Shown here: in pieces, positions 1-9,029 of the stretch
Numbering within the stretch: the stretch's first letter is position 1
Layout of the letters: each line of letters opens with the position of its first letter
Source of the DNA: Terriglobia bacterium
GTDB lineage: Bacteria > Acidobacteriota > Terriglobia > JAIQFV01
Assembly: GCA_020072965.1 (NCBI GenBank)
Contig: JAIQFY010000008.1
Location: 62,001 to 126,000 of the forward strand
DNA length: 64,000 bases
Reading direction: 5' to 3'
The notes under the pieces: generated by a model
The model's input: the letters and a program-made list of their open reading frames with translations, nothing else
Told to the model about the DNA's origin: nothing
The model's database searches: none
Made by a program: the position numbers and the translations under genes

Positions 1-113
1 TGTTCGCGCATCGTATGACGGTAAACTCAAAGTTTTCTTCCACGCTGAAGAAAATTGAACAGGCCGAGCTGATTCTCGACGAGATCATCGAATCATTGGA
101 AGTCCCGCTCTAA
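1..113 (+). CDS. C-terminal end of an upstream gene (partial)
   Basis: An open frame enters from the left edge and stops at a TAA at 111-113. The 36 visible residues are hydrophilic and end in a helix-like stretch with the ending EVPL. There is no recognisable motif. A DUF58 gene follows after 11 bp, and DUF58 genes often sit behind a MoxR-type AAA ATPase, so this could be the tail of one, but that rests on context only. Confidence 0.5.
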   Translation, partial: FAHRMTVNSKFSSTLKKIEQAELILDEIIESLEVPL

Positions 114-124
114 GGCGCCCCCTC

Positions 125-1450
125 ATGGCATTTAAGAAACCTCATCTTCAGGCGTGGGGTTATTTCCTCATGGCCCTGATGGCCTTGCTGGTCGCCCTGC
201 TCGCAGCGTTGGCATCCCGGGCGGCCGCCTTAGAGAATCAACTGATCACCGCCGCCGTGCTGGCGCTCATCGCCCTGGGCCTGGTAGGGCTCATTTCGGT
301 CACGGTGGTTCCGTTTCTGGCACGGCGCGTGCGCAGAGAGTGGAGGGGGGCGAGAATCTCTTTCAAGGTCAACCGCGAAGGGTTGATCTACTTTGGGGTG
401 ACGGTGCTGATTGGTCTTTCCGCCGTCAACACCGGAAATAATCTGCTCTTTATCGTTTTATCCACGATGCTGGCCTCCATTGTTGTCTCCGGGGTGGCAT
501 CGCGCATTACCCTCACGGGACTCCAACTGTCCATTGATTTTCCAGAGCGGATATTCGCCCGGCAGGGATCGCTGGCAACGATTAGACTGGCCAACCGGAA
601 GCGATGGCTTCCCTCGTTTTCGATCTGCGTGGAGCCAGCCCTTCAGAAGGGCCCTTGCATTGCTTTTGGTCGGATCTACTTCCCGTTCCTTCCCGCATCC
701 TCCACCCAGAGGCGGAGGTTGGAATTGGTCTTCGAACGCCGCGGCAAATACTCTCAGGCGAGCATTCGAGTCTCCACGCGATTTCCATTTGGCTTCATTA
801 CGAAATGGGTCGAGCGGCCTCACCCCCGGGAACTGGTTGTGTTTCCATCGATAGAACCGGTCGACAGTTTCTTTGAGATCCTACCCTTGATCAGCGGGGA
901 ATTTGAGAGCTATCTAAAGGGCCGGGGAATGGATTTGTATGCGCTTCGCGACTACGCGGTCACCGATTCAGCCCGAACGATTCACTGGAAAGCCTCGGCC
1001 CGGGCCGAATCGCTCAAGGTCAAGGAATTTGCCCGTGAGGATGAGCGCCGCCTCGTTCTGATTTTTGATGCCAGAACGGATGGTCTCCCAATGCCCGATC
1101 TGTCGCGGTTTGAGAGAGCGGTCTCCCTCTGTGCCTGTCTCGCCGATCATTTCTTCAACGAAGGTGCGGATCTGAGCTATCTCCGGGAAGATGGAACTCT
1201 GCTGGAGGGGACCACGGAAGAGACGCTTGACGAAATCTTCACAGAGCTGGCGTTGGTGGAGATGAGCCCGGGTCCCAGCCGGCTGATTGACCAGGTTGAA
1301 TCACTTCCGCCGGGCGAAAAGGATTCATTCAAAATTGTATTCACGCTGCGGGAACGCGGAACGCTGCCCACACGATTGTGGGAATCATCGCATGTTCTCT
1401 TCATCCGGGAAGGCCCTTCCTCCCCGGGCAACCCGGCCCCAATCTCATGA
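125..1450 (+). CDS. DUF58 domain membrane protein
   Basis: 441 residues. Two hydrophobic hairpins fill residues about 12-65 and 86-125, so the N-terminus sits in the inner membrane. The hallmark DUF58 core lies near residues 265-300, with RDYAVTDSARTIHWKASAR followed by a vWA-like strand (RRLVLIFDAR). Family members accompany MoxR ATPases and are thought to act with them in maturation or assembly of envelope or metal-dependent proteins; the exact substrate is unknown. It follows a partial gene by 11 bp, suggesting an operon, and nothing intact follows it on this strand. Length is normal for the family. Confidence 0.88.
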   Translation: MAFKKPHLQAWGYFLMALMALLVALLAALASRAAALENQLITAAVLALIALGLVGLISVTVVPFLARRVRREWRGARISFKVNREGLIYFGVTVLIGLSAVNTGNNLLFIVLSTMLASIVVSGVASRITLTGLQLSIDFPERIFARQGSLATIRLANRKRWLPSFSICVEPALQKGPCIAFGRIYFPFLPASSTQRRRLELVFERRGKYSQASIRVSTRFPFGFITKWVERPHPRELVVFPSIEPVDSFFEILPLISGEFESYLKGRGMDLYALRDYAVTDSARTIHWKASARAESLKVKEFAREDERRLVLIFDARTDGLPMPDLSRFERAVSLCACLADHFFNEGADLSYLREDGTLLEGTTEETLDEIFTELALVEMSPGPSRLIDQVESLPPGEKDSFKIVFTLRERGTLPTRLWESSHVLFIREGPSSPGNPAPIS

Positions 1451-1522
1451 AATCAAAGTGGCAGGCCTTCCCGAAAGGGAATTCTGACTCGGCTCCGACA
1501 AGTACTTGTGGAGGACACAGTC

Positions 1523-1726
1523 ATGCGTCGATTGATTCTAGGCGCAGCTCTCTTGATGCTTTTTCCAGTGCTCGCGTTGGCCAAGGACGCTCCCTAGGCC
1601 GAGGTATTCGGCGGTTATTCTTATTATCATGCCGCCAGCGGGGTCCACTTGAATGGTTGGAACGCCTCCATCGCGGGAAATCTGAATGACTGGTTGGGGA
1701 TCGTCGGTGATTTCAGCGGTCACTAG
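1523..1726 (+). pseudogene. Outer-membrane beta-barrel protein remnant
   Basis: ATG at 1523 with a good ribosome-binding site (GGAGG around 1509-1514) opens a signal peptide (MRRLILGAALLMLFPVLALA), then KDAP and an in-frame TAG at 1595-1597. After the stop the same frame goes on with AEVFGGYSYYHAASG, LNGWNASIAGNLNDWLGIVGDFSGH, and ends at TAG 1724. This is the first hairpin of the small outer-membrane barrel family common in Acidobacteriota, cut off after about 68 codons. The remaining two thirds of the barrel are missing. A decayed gene, not a functional small protein. Confidence 0.75.
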
Positions 1727-1860
1727 AAGGCTGCCATCAGACGGACTTGTTTTCCGATTCTGAGGATGCCCGAGCGATGGGGAAGGGCCGGCGGGCGATA
1801 TACTCTTGTGAATCGCCGGCCCTTAAGCCCGGTTTGTCAACTCGCGAGTTGAAGATGGAC

Positions 1861-1888
1861 GAATAAAAGGGTGCCTGCGGGCACCCTT
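1861..1888 (-). terminator. Intrinsic terminator of the PDZ gene
   Basis: A perfect 9-bp stem (AAGGGTGCC at 1867-1875, GGCACCCTT at 1880-1888) with a 4-nt loop. Read on the minus strand it is followed by TTATTC after the TT of the stem, giving a U-rich tail. It lies 60 bp beyond the stop of the minus-strand PDZ gene. Confidence 0.75.
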
Positions 1889-1947
1889 CGTGACGTCGGA
1901 AGCGCTGAGTACGGAATCGGGGCAGGCCGCCGGGGAATCATGAGGAG

Positions 1948-2841
1948 TCAAATGATGGACTTGGTGGCCCCTGCTCTCCTCGGAAGGGTTTGGATCCGAT
2001 AACCGCTGTGCCGGGACTCCTCTTCAGACTTCTCAAGATGGATGGTGAAGGCTTTGGATTGCCGGTCCCGAAGCACCTTTATTTCGAGATCCCCCTCTCT
2101 TTTTGCGCGGATCATTCGCATCACATCCTCTGTTGAGGCGATTTCCTTGGAATCGATTCCAACGATCACATCCCCGGCCTTCAGTCCGGCTTTTTCCGCG
2201 GGGCTTTCCTTTCGAACTGTAGTGATGAGCGCCCCATGCCCATCCTTCACGCCGAAGTATTCGCCTAATTGGGGTGATAAGGAATCAATGTTGACTCCGA
2301 TACGGCCCTGACGGGGTTCCATTAAAATGGACATCGCACCCCGTGGCCCTTCCCAGCCATGGAACCGCTCTGTCAAGTCTTCAAGGCCCTTACGCAGGGG
2401 GGCCAGATTCAATGTGTATTCCTCGCTGGAATCCACGCTGGGGTGCTTCCCTAAAGTGACCGTCATGGTTTTCTGGGCCCCGGCGCGCACGACAACAAGA
2501 CTGCTGGTTCGTTCGGGAAGGAGTTCCCTCACCATGCGTGTGAACTGACGCGTCGTCAAAACCTTGACTCCATTAAACTGGATGATTACATCGTTGGGCT
2601 GGAGCCCCGCCTTCTCAGCAGGTGAATCTTTCTCAACGCGATCAATGAGCACGCCGTTTTCGTCGGATAATTTAAGTTCGGACGCTTTGGATTTTGTCAG
2701 GTCGCTGATGGACACTCCAAGCCATGCGCCGTCTTCCCACCCTTCCAGGAGCGAGTAGGCGTTCTGGCCATAGGTTTCAACAGCGGCAAACAACAAAACG
2801 ATCGCTAGAATCGCGGTAACGACTTTTGAGCCACTTTGCAT
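1948..2841 (-). CDS. Exported protein with two PDZ domains
   Basis: 297 residues with a cleavable signal peptide (residues 1-25, ending ETYGQ). PDZ domain 1 covers about residues 38-132 (LGVSISDL start, SPAEKAGLQPNDVIIQFNG) and PDZ domain 2 about 175-270 (RIGVNIDSLS, SPAEKAGLKAGDVIVGID). The arrangement resembles the C-terminal half of HtrA/DegP proteases, but no trypsin-like protease domain or GNSGG motif is present. It therefore probably acts as a periplasmic peptide-binding or adaptor protein. A terminator follows at 1861-1888 and tRNA-Thr lies upstream on the same strand. Confidence 0.85.
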   Translation of the reverse strand: MQSGSKVVTAILAIVLLFAAVETYGQNAYSLLEGWEDGAWLGVSISDLTKSKASELKLSDENGVLIDRVEKDSPAEKAGLQPNDVIIQFNGVKVLTTRQFTRMVRELLPERTSSLVVVRAGAQKTMTVTLGKHPSVDSSEEYTLNLAPLRKGLEDLTERFHGWEGPRGAMSILMEPRQGRIGVNIDSLSPQLGEYFGVKDGHGALITTVRKESPAEKAGLKAGDVIVGIDSKEIASTEDVMRMIRAKREGDLEIKVLRDRQSKAFTIHLEKSEEESRHSGYRIQTLPRRAGATKSII

Positions 2842-3166
2842 GTTTCCTCCTTAGGATCAGTTTTCGCCATTAAGACGATTGAATTCGGAATTTGGTCGGA
2901 GAAAAATTCGGCCACCTCGAAATCCTCAGGCGAAAAGCCGGCCGCAGGCGTCCTTCTGACATTGGAATTGCTCATGGAAACGCTAACTCGATCCTTGGGG
3001 TAATCCGAGGTTACACGGGCGGGGCTTGCCACACTTCCAAGGTTCAATGATAGTCCACCTCGTTTGGATTCAACCTGAATTTTAATGGTAATTCTCAGGA
3101 GGGGGGAGGGATTAGAATTCGCCTGAGAGCGGATTCGGGAGGGAAACCCCGTCGGCGGATCATGGA

Positions 3167-3238
<72 letters not shown>

Positions 3239-3282
3239 GCGGTGGGAATTATAACCGAGTCTGTCAAAACTGCACGTGCAAA

Positions 3283-3314
3283 AAAAATGCTCACCCGCGA
3301 GGATGAGCATTTTC
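3283..3314. terminator. Bidirectional hairpin terminator
   Basis: AAATGCTCA and TGAGCATTT form a 9-bp stem around a 10-nt GC-rich loop, with an A tract on the left and a TTTTC tail on the right, so it could stop transcription from either side. It lies just upstream of tRNA-Thr. No intact gene ends here on either strand, so what it terminates is unclear. Confidence 0.5.
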
Positions 3315-3763
3315 TTGTTAAGGAGGGAATGACGGATGCGCAACCGTCAATACCAAAACCAAGGCCATAGTAGAGAACGGGCCCTCAGGTTGTCAATAAA
3401 AAAAACTGGATTTCCACAGAAATAATTCCCTCCCGTTCTTCGGCTTATGTAAGTCTTATCTGTTGTATTATAAACGTAGTGTTATCTTGTAAATACACAT
3501 ATTTAGTTAATCCATAAGTTAATTTATTATTTTGATGGGTGCAAGGGGGCTCCGTGCTGACATGGAACTCATTGAAACAAAAGAAATATTGCCTAGAGGG
3601 GCGTGTTGATTAGAGGATTGCTGGCTGGGAACAGCCCCTTGGATCTCGGCAATCCATTCCGATTTGTCCTGTTAGGAGTTGCCATTCTGCTGCCTGGGCT
3701 GTTACAGTTTGGGAGGTTCATTCCGTCTTGAACAGCATCCTTGACAGAGAAATGGAGGGTTCA
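3315..3763. other. AT-rich intergenic region, no gene
   Basis: About 450 bp with a markedly AT-rich core around 3450-3540, in contrast to the GC-rich surroundings. No open frame with coding character is seen. It probably holds the promoter of the small secreted protein gene at 3764, but no box is clear enough to name. Confidence 0.4.
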
Positions 3764-4144
3764 ATGCGCCGGTCTACTTGGAAGAAGCTTGCTTTACGTC
3801 TCTTCATTCCCGTAATTATGTTGTCCCTTCTTCCCGACGTTTCTCTAATTTACGGCGGTCCTCAAATCCCGGGGATCAAAAAGAAAAAAGGCGAGAGCCA
3901 GAAGAGCGATCACACATTCGTAGGTAAGGTCAAGTCTATTGATACGAAGAGTCGCACCCTTGTCTTGACGACCACAGAGGGTGAGCAGGAGGAAACCTTT
4001 AATTACAAGAAGGGTGTCAGGATCACGTCCGTGCATAAAACGGGAGAGCTTAAGATCTCCGAATTGGCTGTCGGGATGCTTGTTACGCTGTACATAAAAT
4101 CCTCCAAATCTTCCTCGGAGGTCTACGAGATACTCCTGATGTAA
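3764..4144 (+). CDS. Small exported protein, OB-fold-like
   Basis: 126 residues from the ATG at 3764, which has GGAGG at 3755-3759 a few bases before it; upstream in-frame TTG (3728) and ATG (3752) have worse sites. A basic N-terminus and hydrophobic stretch (LALRLFIPVIMLSLLP) form a signal peptide. A lysine run (IKKKKGESQK) follows, then a compact beta-rich segment (FVGKVKSIDTKSRTLVLTT) that resembles the DUF5666-type OB fold seen in small exported proteins. Role unknown. Confidence 0.65.
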   Translation: MRRSTWKKLALRLFIPVIMLSLLPDVSLIYGGPQIPGIKKKKGESQKSDHTFVGKVKSIDTKSRTLVLTTTEGEQEETFNYKKGVRITSVHKTGELKISELAVGMLVTLYIKSSKSSSEVYEILLM

Positions 4145-4656
4145 AAGTCTAACCGGATCTCGACTTTGAAGGTTCGCATAAGATAACGCCCTCGACCGAT
4201 AGCTTTGAAATTTGCGGGGGAAGCGGCTCTATCGGGGAAGGACGACAACGATTGCCCTCTCATCCCTGGCGATGCGATCAGTGATCTGATTTCCCGGTCT
4301 AGGAACCGCCGCACCGGGCTCCCTATTCGGGGCAGCCCTTAACCTCATTGCCAAGCGGCCCCGATCTCAAACTTGAAATTTCAGCTTTTGCCAGAGACTG
4401 GACGAACCCTTCGGGTCCCCCGCGATCGGCCAGTGTCTTAGCTTAACCGGCCTCCGGCTTTTCCCAGAGGGAGCAATTTCAGCGATCCACGGAGTTAGGG
4501 TTGTTTGCAGCTGACGGGAAGAAAAGAAGAGTCCACACCTCTATTCTGCAGTCTTTTAGAGAGTATTTCCGGGTTTTCAAATTCCGAGTTCAGGATTGAC
4601 CCGTGGGGGAAGTGGGCCGCGGAGTGCGCGAAACTGTGAAGCCCAGCATGTTGTCC
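4145..4656. other. Intergenic region between convergent genes
   Basis: About 510 bp between the stop of the small exported protein and the stop of the minus-strand lipoprotein gene. No coding frame, RNA gene or strong hairpin is recognised. Confidence 0.4.
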
Positions 4657-5829
4657 TCACTTTGATGGAGGGCCAGTGGGTGGTGGAGCGGATCTTTCCC
4701 AGAGCCGGAGCTGTGTGAGTTCAACCACTTCAGGACGATCAAAAATTGAAATCGGCAGCCAGCGCTTGGCGGCGACGCGGATCAGGCCAAAAACCACCCC
4801 GACCCCAAATGTAATAAGAAGCAAAGCTCCTGTCAGCATTATGCTTTGCTTGACCCTAAGAAGATAGGCTGCCATTTCTACTCCGGGTGGCATTTCGTCC
4901 CACGTCAGGTTCGCCGTATACTGAATCGCCTGTAGCAGCGTTTTGGCCTCGGCCTCGCTCAGCGTTCCAAACAGCACAGCGATCAAGGGTCCGCTCCGCT
5001 TGCTGACAATCGTGCTGGTTGGGGACGGGTTCAGCAGAAGAGAATGGGCATCCTTCATGTTGGTATAAAACTTGCGCGCAAGCTGAGGGGTAGGGTAACT
5101 CAACAGCAAGAGTTGGCCTTCAGTCGTGGGGAACTGATACTTTGCCATTGAGACTTCGGCGCCCATCTCCAAGCCCAGCTTGCTGGTCTCCAGCGGAATC
5201 TTGAGGTTCGAGAAACCTTGCGGGCCGACGGCATATCGGGAGGACCCGGAAACCTGATTGTGAAACGGGAGGCGCTTCACAAGATTGGGCAGTTCCGCGT
5301 GTTGTCGGATCAAGGTGGAAACCGCCCGGGCGATCTCCAACAGTTGCGCGTTTGCTTTTCCTGATGACTTCTGATCCTGGATGTGGACGACCAGATTGGC
5401 CTGCCACAACCACAGGTCATTGTCGGTTGAGGACGCCTGATCTCCCGTGGTCTCAGGATGCCCGCCGGGCTGAACCTGAATGGTGTAAAGACTGTATGCG
5501 CCGGACGAATCTCCCATCTCAAAAATCTGCACGGAAACGGACCGAGGTCCTCGCTCATAACTCCCCTGCCAAAAAGACCGGATGCCACACTCCTTGAGCA
5601 GGACGGGAGATATTGAAGGGCCATTCTCAATAGAACCGAGATTATCGGTGCCCACAGCCGATCCCTGGGCACGCCAGTGAGCGGTGGCTCCAAGCGTACT
5701 CAGAATTTCCTTGGGAGAAGGAAATAACTTGATGGTTGTAACGAAGGTTTCTTCGGCGGAAGAACAGCCTGCCGTGAGCGTGAACGCAAGGCAACTATAG
5801 CCGACCAGCTTTGCCAGACTTGATTTCAT
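4657..5829 (-). CDS. Lipoprotein, DUF6599-like
   Basis: 390 residues. A lipobox (LTAGC, Cys about residue 22) marks it as a lipoprotein. Mid-protein features include RYAVGPQGF and a repeated layout in which a Gly-Ser-rich region reports on physical response (SVQIFEMGDSSGAYSLYT), typical of the DUF6599 family that is frequent in Acidobacteriota. A transmembrane helix lies near residues 335-357 (ALLLITFGVGVVFGLIRV), an odd combination with a lipobox. It follows the amidase gene by 26 bp on the same strand and is likely co-transcribed. Function unknown. Confidence 0.7.
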   Translation of the reverse strand: MKSSLAKLVGYSCLAFTLTAGCSSAEETFVTTIKLFPSPKEILSTLGATAHWRAQGSAVGTDNLGSIENGPSISPVLLKECGIRSFWQGSYERGPRSVSVQIFEMGDSSGAYSLYTIQVQPGGHPETTGDQASSTDNDLWLWQANLVVHIQDQKSSGKANAQLLEIARAVSTLIRQHAELPNLVKRLPFHNQVSGSSRYAVGPQGFSNLKIPLETSKLGLEMGAEVSMAKYQFPTTEGQLLLLSYPTPQLARKFYTNMKDAHSLLLNPSPTSTIVSKRSGPLIAVLFGTLSEAEAKTLLQAIQYTANLTWDEMPPGVEMAAYLLRVKQSIMLTGALLLITFGVGVVFGLIRVAAKRWLPISIFDRPEVVELTQLRLWERSAPPPTGPPSK

Positions 5830-5855
5830 ACCACACCCTGCGTTGAGTCGTGTTT

Positions 5856-7895
5856 TCAGTCTTCGGTCTCAATCTTCTTCGCGACCTTTACGCCGCTTAG
5901 TGTCTTGACGTAATTGAAGATGCCACCGAAGAGCGCCTGCGCCAATTTCTGCCGGTAATCCGGCTTCTTCAGCATTCTTTCGTCGTTAGGATTGCTCAGG
6001 AACGAGATTTCGGTGAGGATCGAAGGCATGTTGGCGCCGATTAGCACGATGAAATGGGCCTTCTTGACGCCCCGGTTCTTCGCAGATCTGTTCCACTGGG
6101 CCGTTTGGGTGGCAATCGCCTTTTGAATATCCCCGGCAAATTCTCTCGACTCTTCCACCTTTTCGTTCAAAGTGATCTTCTTGATGACGTCCTGAAGGTC
6201 ATGCAGGGAACGCTCCGAGTAAGCGTTCTCACGGGCGACAACGTCAAGGGTCTCCTGGTCATGGCTGGAGGCGATTCCCAGAAAGAACGTTTCGACCCCG
6301 CTGGCGGAGCGACTGCGGCTCGAATTGGCATGAATGGAAATGAAAAGATCGGCCTGTTTCTGATTGGCCAGTGCCGTTCGGTTTTCCAGGGGCACAAAGG
6401 TGTCATCGTCCCGCGTATAGACAACTTGGCTGCCCAGTTTTTCCTCGATGAGCTTTCCCAGCCGCAAAGACACGTCAAGGCAGAGGTCCTTCTCGGCCAA
6501 TCCACCAGGGCCGATCGTTCCATAGTCATGCCCTCCGTGACCCGGATCGATCACGATCTTTCCAATTTTTAATCCCAGGGAGCGCGTCAATGAAAGCTCG
6601 CCATCGGATTTCGGCTTGGCGGCGTGGGGAGATGCCAGGGCGGCGGGGTCCGTCCCTTTTGCCTTTTCCTTGGGCAAAACACTTCGGGGTTGCCCCTTTG
6701 CAGTCTGGACGGGCTCGGAAGGCGCTGCCTTATTGGAATTATCCGTTTTCTCCGGGGTGGCCGTCGGTTTCTCTGTGGCAACCTCGTCCGGGTGCCGGGC
6801 CGGTTCCTGCTTCTTGATACTTGGAGGAATTTCCGGAGGTTTTGTTGGGGCCGGCGTTACCTTTTCTGCTGTGACGACAGGCTTCTCCGTGGGCGGGTTG
6901 GCTCCCCGGATGTCGATGACAAGGCGGTACGGATCATACAGAGGAAACACGGTATAATCCTGGACCCGGTCCAGATCAAGAACGATGCGTACGATATTGG
7001 ATTGGAACTGACCGGCCCGTATCTCCCTCAAAAATCCATCTTCTACGGGAAAAGTTTTGCCCGACAAAGTGGAGCTCAAACGGGCTCCTCGGAGGTCGAA
7101 AAAGATACGGTCGGGGTTTGCCAGCCTGCTTTGATCGAACTGCACTTCGCTATCCACGTCTATAACGATGCGGGTGTAATTAGAGGTCGACCAGTGTCGA
7201 ATATTGGAAACGCGCGGCAGGCGGGAAGAATCAACCGACTTGCCTTGAGGGGGCTCCCTGGTGACGTCGGTGGGCTTCGGGGGGGGAGTCTTCTCCGGCA
7301 ACGCTGGTTTAATGGCTTGGGCTTCCAGTGTAATTCTCTGCTTCAGCTGGCGGACGTTCTCACGGGCGGCAACGACCTTGGGGCCTTGTTTATACTTCTC
7401 AAGATACCTCTCGAAAACCTTGAGCGCAGCCTCATGGTCGCCCAAGTCATCCTGATAAATTAACCCGATTGTAAACAACGCATCCTTTACAAACTTGCTG
7501 TAGGGATACTCGTGAATCAAGAGTTCATAATCCTGGATGGCCTTTCTATTGTACTCGGGTTTCTTTAGATCTCCGCCCATCTGATTGTGCAGTTCCGCGA
7601 CTGCCAGGAGGGCATCATCGGCATAGGAGGAGACCGGGCTTATGTCGTAAACCAGTTTGTAGGCGTGTATCACACGATCATAGTCGCCTAACTTTCTAGA
7701 TGATATCGGCCTTCCATCAAGGCCGGCCCGCAACTGCTCTGCCTTTTCGAAGGCGGTCTTGGCGCGCTGCCGTTTATTGGCGTTCTCGGGTGAGGCTAGA
7801 AGAGGGGAAATTAGGCCGACACTGGCTACGGCCCCTAAAAGGACGGGGAAAAAAAGCTGCTTTAGACGTCGCTTACGGTCGCATTGAAACTGCAA
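5856..7895 (-). CDS. N-acetylmuramoyl-L-alanine amidase with AMIN domain
   Basis: 679 residues that cleave the amide bond between muramic acid and the stem peptide. Order: signal peptide (1-34), TPR-like tetratrico region about 45-185 (YNRKAIQDYELLIHEYPYSK), AMIN domain about 228-335 (targets septal peptidoglycan or the outer membrane), a Pro/Lys/Glu-rich linker about 336-430, and an Amidase_3 catalytic domain about 440-660. Zinc-site motifs are visible: DPGHGG, the Glu in GLAEKD, and FISIHAN. The TPR-AMIN-amidase order is longer than AmiC of E. coli. It lies upstream of the lipoprotein gene on the same strand. Confidence 0.93.
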   Translation of the reverse strand: MQFQCDRKRRLKQLFFPVLLGAVASVGLISPLLASPENANKRQRAKTAFEKAEQLRAGLDGRPISSRKLGDYDRVIHAYKLVYDISPVSSYADDALLAVAELHNQMGGDLKKPEYNRKAIQDYELLIHEYPYSKFVKDALFTIGLIYQDDLGDHEAALKVFERYLEKYKQGPKVVAARENVRQLKQRITLEAQAIKPALPEKTPPPKPTDVTREPPQGKSVDSSRLPRVSNIRHWSTSNYTRIVIDVDSEVQFDQSRLANPDRIFFDLRGARLSSTLSGKTFPVEDGFLREIRAGQFQSNIVRIVLDLDRVQDYTVFPLYDPYRLVIDIRGANPPTEKPVVTAEKVTPAPTKPPEIPPSIKKQEPARHPDEVATEKPTATPEKTDNSNKAAPSEPVQTAKGQPRSVLPKEKAKGTDPAALASPHAAKPKSDGELSLTRSLGLKIGKIVIDPGHGGHDYGTIGPGGLAEKDLCLDVSLRLGKLIEEKLGSQVVYTRDDDTFVPLENRTALANQKQADLFISIHANSSRSRSASGVETFFLGIASSHDQETLDVVARENAYSERSLHDLQDVIKKITLNEKVEESREFAGDIQKAIATQTAQWNRSAKNRGVKKAHFIVLIGANMPSILTEISFLSNPNDERMLKKPDYRQKLAQALFGGIFNYVKTLSGVKVAKKIETED

Positions 7896-8118
7896 TTCCG
7901 TCGAAGTTCATCTCCTTCAACAAGTTTCGCCAGATTATTGCACGGCCAATAAGGTAATGCAACAGCTCTTTCGACCAAGCTTCATTTTAACTAGTCCGCG
8001 ATTTGGCGGGGGCTGAGTTGGCCAAGTCAATGAATTCTTTGGACGTCCAAGCTAACTCGAGCTTGGGAGAGTGTACAGAGGGGGGCAGAATACTGTGGGG
8101 GAGGGGAAGCCCGGGGCT

Positions 8119-8889
8119 TTATAAAGAGCCTGCAGCTCGAGGCATATGGTAGCCGTCGAAAACCACTGAAGCCGCTGGAGGATCGACATTGGTAAATTTG
8201 AGCCTTCCGCCAACCAGAGCCACGTAAGTGACCCGCTTGGTGGCGTAATCGTATAGGGGAATAGAACCTGACCCACCCAGGATGTCGCTGATCCGCCGGA
8301 CGTAATCGCGGGTTTCACGGTATGGAGGGATGGCCTTGAGCTTCTGGACAATGTTTTCCCCCGCGTTGTAAGCAGCGAGCGTGAGATTGACATCCCCATT
8401 AAACGTATCCAAAAGAAAATTGAGGTATTGGATGCCGCCTTCCAGGTTCTCCTCGGGATTGTACACGTTGCGCACGCCAAACCGCCTTGCCGTGCCCGGC
8501 ATGAGCTGCATCAGGCCCAGGGCACCCTTGCGTGACAGGGCGTTTGGATTGAAATTGGATTCCACTTTGATGACAGCCCGGACAAAATCTGGCCCCAGGT
8601 TGTATCTTGCAAAATTGTATTTCTCAACCAGGGTCGCGATCCGGTCACCCAATTGTTTGGAGGACTCCAGTTCACCTGCGGGAACCGGAAGCTTTACTTT
8701 CTTCCGGTTGGTAACGGTGGAAGCGCCGGTCGGCTCGCCGGAAGAGACTCCTTTCGCGTTCGGGACGACGTTGGTGAAGACCCGCCTGCCATTTTCGTCG
8801 ACGTAGGTATAGATCCCATCGGCCCGGCACACCGCCGGCGCAGAGGTTATGAGAAACAAGATGAGTAAGTTTAGAATTCGTCGGCTCAT
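8119..8889 (-). CDS. Lytic transglycosylase (SLT) with DUF4124 N-terminus
   Basis: 256 residues with a signal peptide. After it comes a short DUF4124-like unit (GIYTYVDENGRRVFTNV), then an SLT domain at about residues 95-200. The catalytic Glu lies in VIKVESNFNPNA; GALGLMQLMPGTA and NLTLAAYNAGE are the other family blocks. A second DUF4124-like unit (RVTYVALVGGRLKFTNVDPP) closes the protein. It cuts glycan strands in the periplasm. It lies downstream of alaS with 140 bp between. Confidence 0.92.
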   Translation of the reverse strand: MSRRILNLLILFLITSAPAVCRADGIYTYVDENGRRVFTNVVPNAKGVSSGEPTGASTVTNRKKVKLPVPAGELESSKQLGDRIATLVEKYNFARYNLGPDFVRAVIKVESNFNPNALSRKGALGLMQLMPGTARRFGVRNVYNPEENLEGGIQYLNFLLDTFNGDVNLTLAAYNAGENIVQKLKAIPPYRETRDYVRRISDILGGSGSIPLYDYATKRVTYVALVGGRLKFTNVDPPAASVVFDGYHMPRAAGSL

Positions 8890-9029
8890 GAGTAAGAAGA
8901 AACCGCTCGATTACGTAGACGTCATTAGTCGCCAAAAAGACGAACCCGGAATACAATTGCAAGGGCGGCGCCGATGCGTCCCACTGAGAAAAATTCTACC
9001 TCGGAATTGTCACGGCGTTGTGACAAGGC

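Noticed and set aside
2805-3047. Minus-strand frame of 80 codons upstream of the PDZ gene
   Set aside because: It starts with TTG, overlaps the PDZ gene start and has no ribosome-binding site or recognisable domain; its upstream part runs into the tRNA. More likely leader sequence.
9007-9026. Hairpin TTGTCAC/GTGACAA near the alaS stop as terminator
   Set aside because: No U-rich tail on either strand, so termination is not supported.
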